A stretch of DNA of 16,306 bases from Bacteroidota bacterium (GTDB lineage: Bacteria; Bacteroidota; Bacteroidia; Flavobacteriales; Weeksellaceae). The position numbers and the translations under genes are program-made. The stretch is from NCBI GenBank assembly GCA_023426625.1, contig JAFAAJ010000319.1:1-16306 (forward strand). The letters run 5' to 3'. Below are positions 15,701 through 16,306 of the stretch, piece by piece (position 1 is the stretch's first letter; each line of letters begins with the position of its first letter). Below the pieces are notes generated by a model that worked only from the letters and a program-made list of their open reading frames with translations, was not told where the DNA came from and ran no database searches.

Positions 15701-16306
15701 GCTGTTGAATTTCCGTTAGCCCATGTTGAGAAATCTTCATTAAATGGTAAAGTAGCATATGTAGTAGGTGCTGCGATCCAAGTTCCCGGAGAATATAAGA
15801 AAGTCAGCCCACTCGCCGGAACAGTTGCTCCGTTTGATGTTCCTAAAGTACAGTTAGACGTGTTAGCAGTACCCGTATTAGTAGATGTCCAGTTAGTTCC
15901 TGTTCTGTTGTTCACATCTCCCCGACCATCTGCACCTCTTACTCCAACCTGACCTGTTGCTGTTGAAGTTCCGGAAACACAATTTCCATATATAATCGCA
16001 ATCGAATTATTTGAAGAGTCTAATTGAATCTGAAAGTTCAGAAGTTGAGTCGAAGAACCTCCACTCACTTTAAGATCCGTAAACTGAACAATGAATTTAG
16101 TACCTATCGTCTGATAAGCGATCTCAGAAGTTGTAGTATTGGCATTCACAAGGTTTGCCGCAAATCCGGCAATAACTCCTTCCACAAGGTTTACCCCCGA
16201 TGAATTCGTTGAAAGTCCTGTATATGTTGCCGCAGCAGCAGGTTTCCCAAACGTAATAAATCCATTATTACTGATAAAAACAGAAGTATACGTCTTTCCA
16301 TTGAAC
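12790..16306 (-). CDS. large secreted FN3/MAM-like protein with T9SS sorting domain (5' end outside window)
   Basis: The frame is open from the right edge of the window, so at least 1171 residues are present and the start and signal peptide are missing. An internal GTG at 16185 is not the real start: the upstream codons (FNGKTYTSVFISNNGFITFG) continue the same beta-rich domain. Domains in order are a nidogen-like or lectin-like sandwich (about 16306-15770), a choice-of-anchor/MAM-like domain (about 15760-15200), two FN3-like modules with GTTxGG(T/S)D and VGN/LGNVTTY (about 15198-14623), another MAM-like domain (about 14620-14130), a classical FN3 (about 14120-13850), a third GTTPGGTD module (about 13848-13570), a last MAM-like domain, and the type A T9SS sorting domain (about 13000-12790, YPNPFVDNLNIS). 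It is probably a cell-surface or released adhesin-like protein; no catalytic motif is visible. Confidence 0.9.
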   Translation of the reverse strand, partial: FNGKTYTSVFISNNGFITFGKPAAAATYTGLSTNSSGVNLVEGVIAGFAANLVNANTTTSEIAYQTIGTKFIVQFTDLKVSGGSSTQLLNFQIQLDSSNNSIAIIYGNCVSGTSTATGQVGVRGADGRGDVNNRTGTNWTSTNTGTANTSNCTLGTSNGATVPASGLTFLYSPGTWIAAPTTYATLPFNEDFSTWANGNSTADLPNATYWRSWPSRGNNSWRQNDIATGSVGFTSASGWENNTEGTATTISSPAVAPTARFHSYYASSGLTGNMDLYVDLSTGGAGVRILSFDYRNSSGSDKLDILLSTDGGGTFSNVGTVTTNSAWTRPSFVLNSNAANAVVRLAATSDYGSTDIFVDNLSIEVSTVTPACTTISAPANAATGVSLTPDITWAASSGASSYKINIGTTPGGTDVMNSVDVGNVTTYSVPAGSQLLYGQSYYVTVLPSNANGTATGCTEISFTTKNIGCPVVSAPAVSATNVSLTPTITWATVTDAVGYKLTVGTTAGGSDVLNNIDLGNVTTYTFSTALNNSTSYYYVVNAYTANNTSVSCTERVFTTVCQPYNAPYTESFDTTSTGSTSNTNAPTCWSYLETSGSAGYGYVSSTSPASSPNCFYLYNSSATSGNIMLVSPQTNNLSDGTKRVKFMAKGSSNSYTLQVGTLSDPTNPATFSVIGSSITLTNSWAQYIVDIPVGTDLNLAFRHGLGGTYRSIYIDDVTVESIPACVEPTGITVASITYKAATVSWTASSSAPSGNYDLFVSTTNTAPAPGATPTVSNVTSPYTLTPLTPSTSYYVWVRSNCGTSTSDWAPAPAFATSSFCPSVTAPAANAANVSLTPTITWSAASGATGYKITMGTTPGGTDILDNVDVGNVTTYTLATPLNNSTSYFYTVNAYDAEVSSQSCTVRVINTICTPITPSYTNSFNAHPGACWANASGGTPATGSTGTTSYWTEDGFLNNGTTGAVKYNSYSTGRAGWLKTPIFDLSAGGYRVKFNYGLTEYGETTPDALGSDDVIHFLVSQDGGTTWTILQTWDAANSPSNASNNYSLDLTSYTSANTMFAFYGNDGSVNDDNDVDFFVDNFIVEPMSTMGTSDIAKKNDIKVYPNPFVDNLNISDIANVKSVNVMDVAGRLVKTIETPGSVLYLGELKTGMYLVVLIMKDGSKQTVKVIKK

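Noticed and set aside
16183..16185. GTG as the start of the third secreted protein
   Set aside because: The frame is open to the window edge with a beta-rich sequence continuous with the domain, and no signal peptide follows the GTG.
1..16306. New defence or antiphage system
   Set aside because: No nuclease, helicase, reverse transcriptase, toxin-antitoxin or signalling effector motifs were seen; the visible genes fit metabolism, transport, secretion and integration.

Overview
The window looks like a chromosome segment of a low-GC member of the Bacteroidota, most likely Flavobacteriales and close to Chryseobacterium or related Weeksellaceae. The reasons are three large secreted proteins ending in type IX secretion system (T9SS) sorting domains with the YPNPF motif, TAnnTTTG-like promoter elements, weak Shine-Dalgarno signals, and a CTnDOT-type tyrosine recombinase. 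No database search was possible, so the genus is an inference.

Layout: (1) 1 to about 2050 is one end of an integrated mobile element. It holds a leftward integrase gene (491-1810) with its terminator, an ORF running off the left edge, and a probable element/chromosome junction near 2000-2050. A short rightward reading frame (2023-2121) followed at once by a strong hairpin looks like the severed 3' end of a chromosomal gene. (2) 2178-5358 carries two divergent fatty-acid genes: an acyl-CoA dehydrogenase (leftward) and a long-chain acyl-CoA synthetase (rightward). Together they supply the activation and first oxidation steps of beta-oxidation. (3) 5456-7332 is a leftward two-gene operon: a Nif3-like metal protein and a coiled-coil protein of the DUF164/zinc-ribbon family. 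The Nif3 frame is broken by an in-frame TAA; the missing 57 codons are intact downstream and end 2 bases before the next gene. (4) 7394-8427 is a rightward pair: a six-TM voltage-gated-like potassium channel with a C-terminal zinc ribbon, and a 53-aa single-TM protein. (5) 8480 to the right edge holds three leftward genes for large secreted T9SS cargo proteins, built from shared choice-of-anchor/MAM-like, fibronectin-III-like, GEVED and ANDDC-type repeat modules. The third gene is cut by the window edge.

Most transcription units are closed by clear hairpins. The best candidates for follow-up are the nonsense codon in the Nif3-like gene, the element junction with its orphan gene tail, the zinc-ribbon-family protein without any cysteine, the zinc-ribbon-tailed channel, and module shuffling among the three T9SS proteins. 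I found no CRISPR array, rRNA, tRNA or recognisable new defence system.
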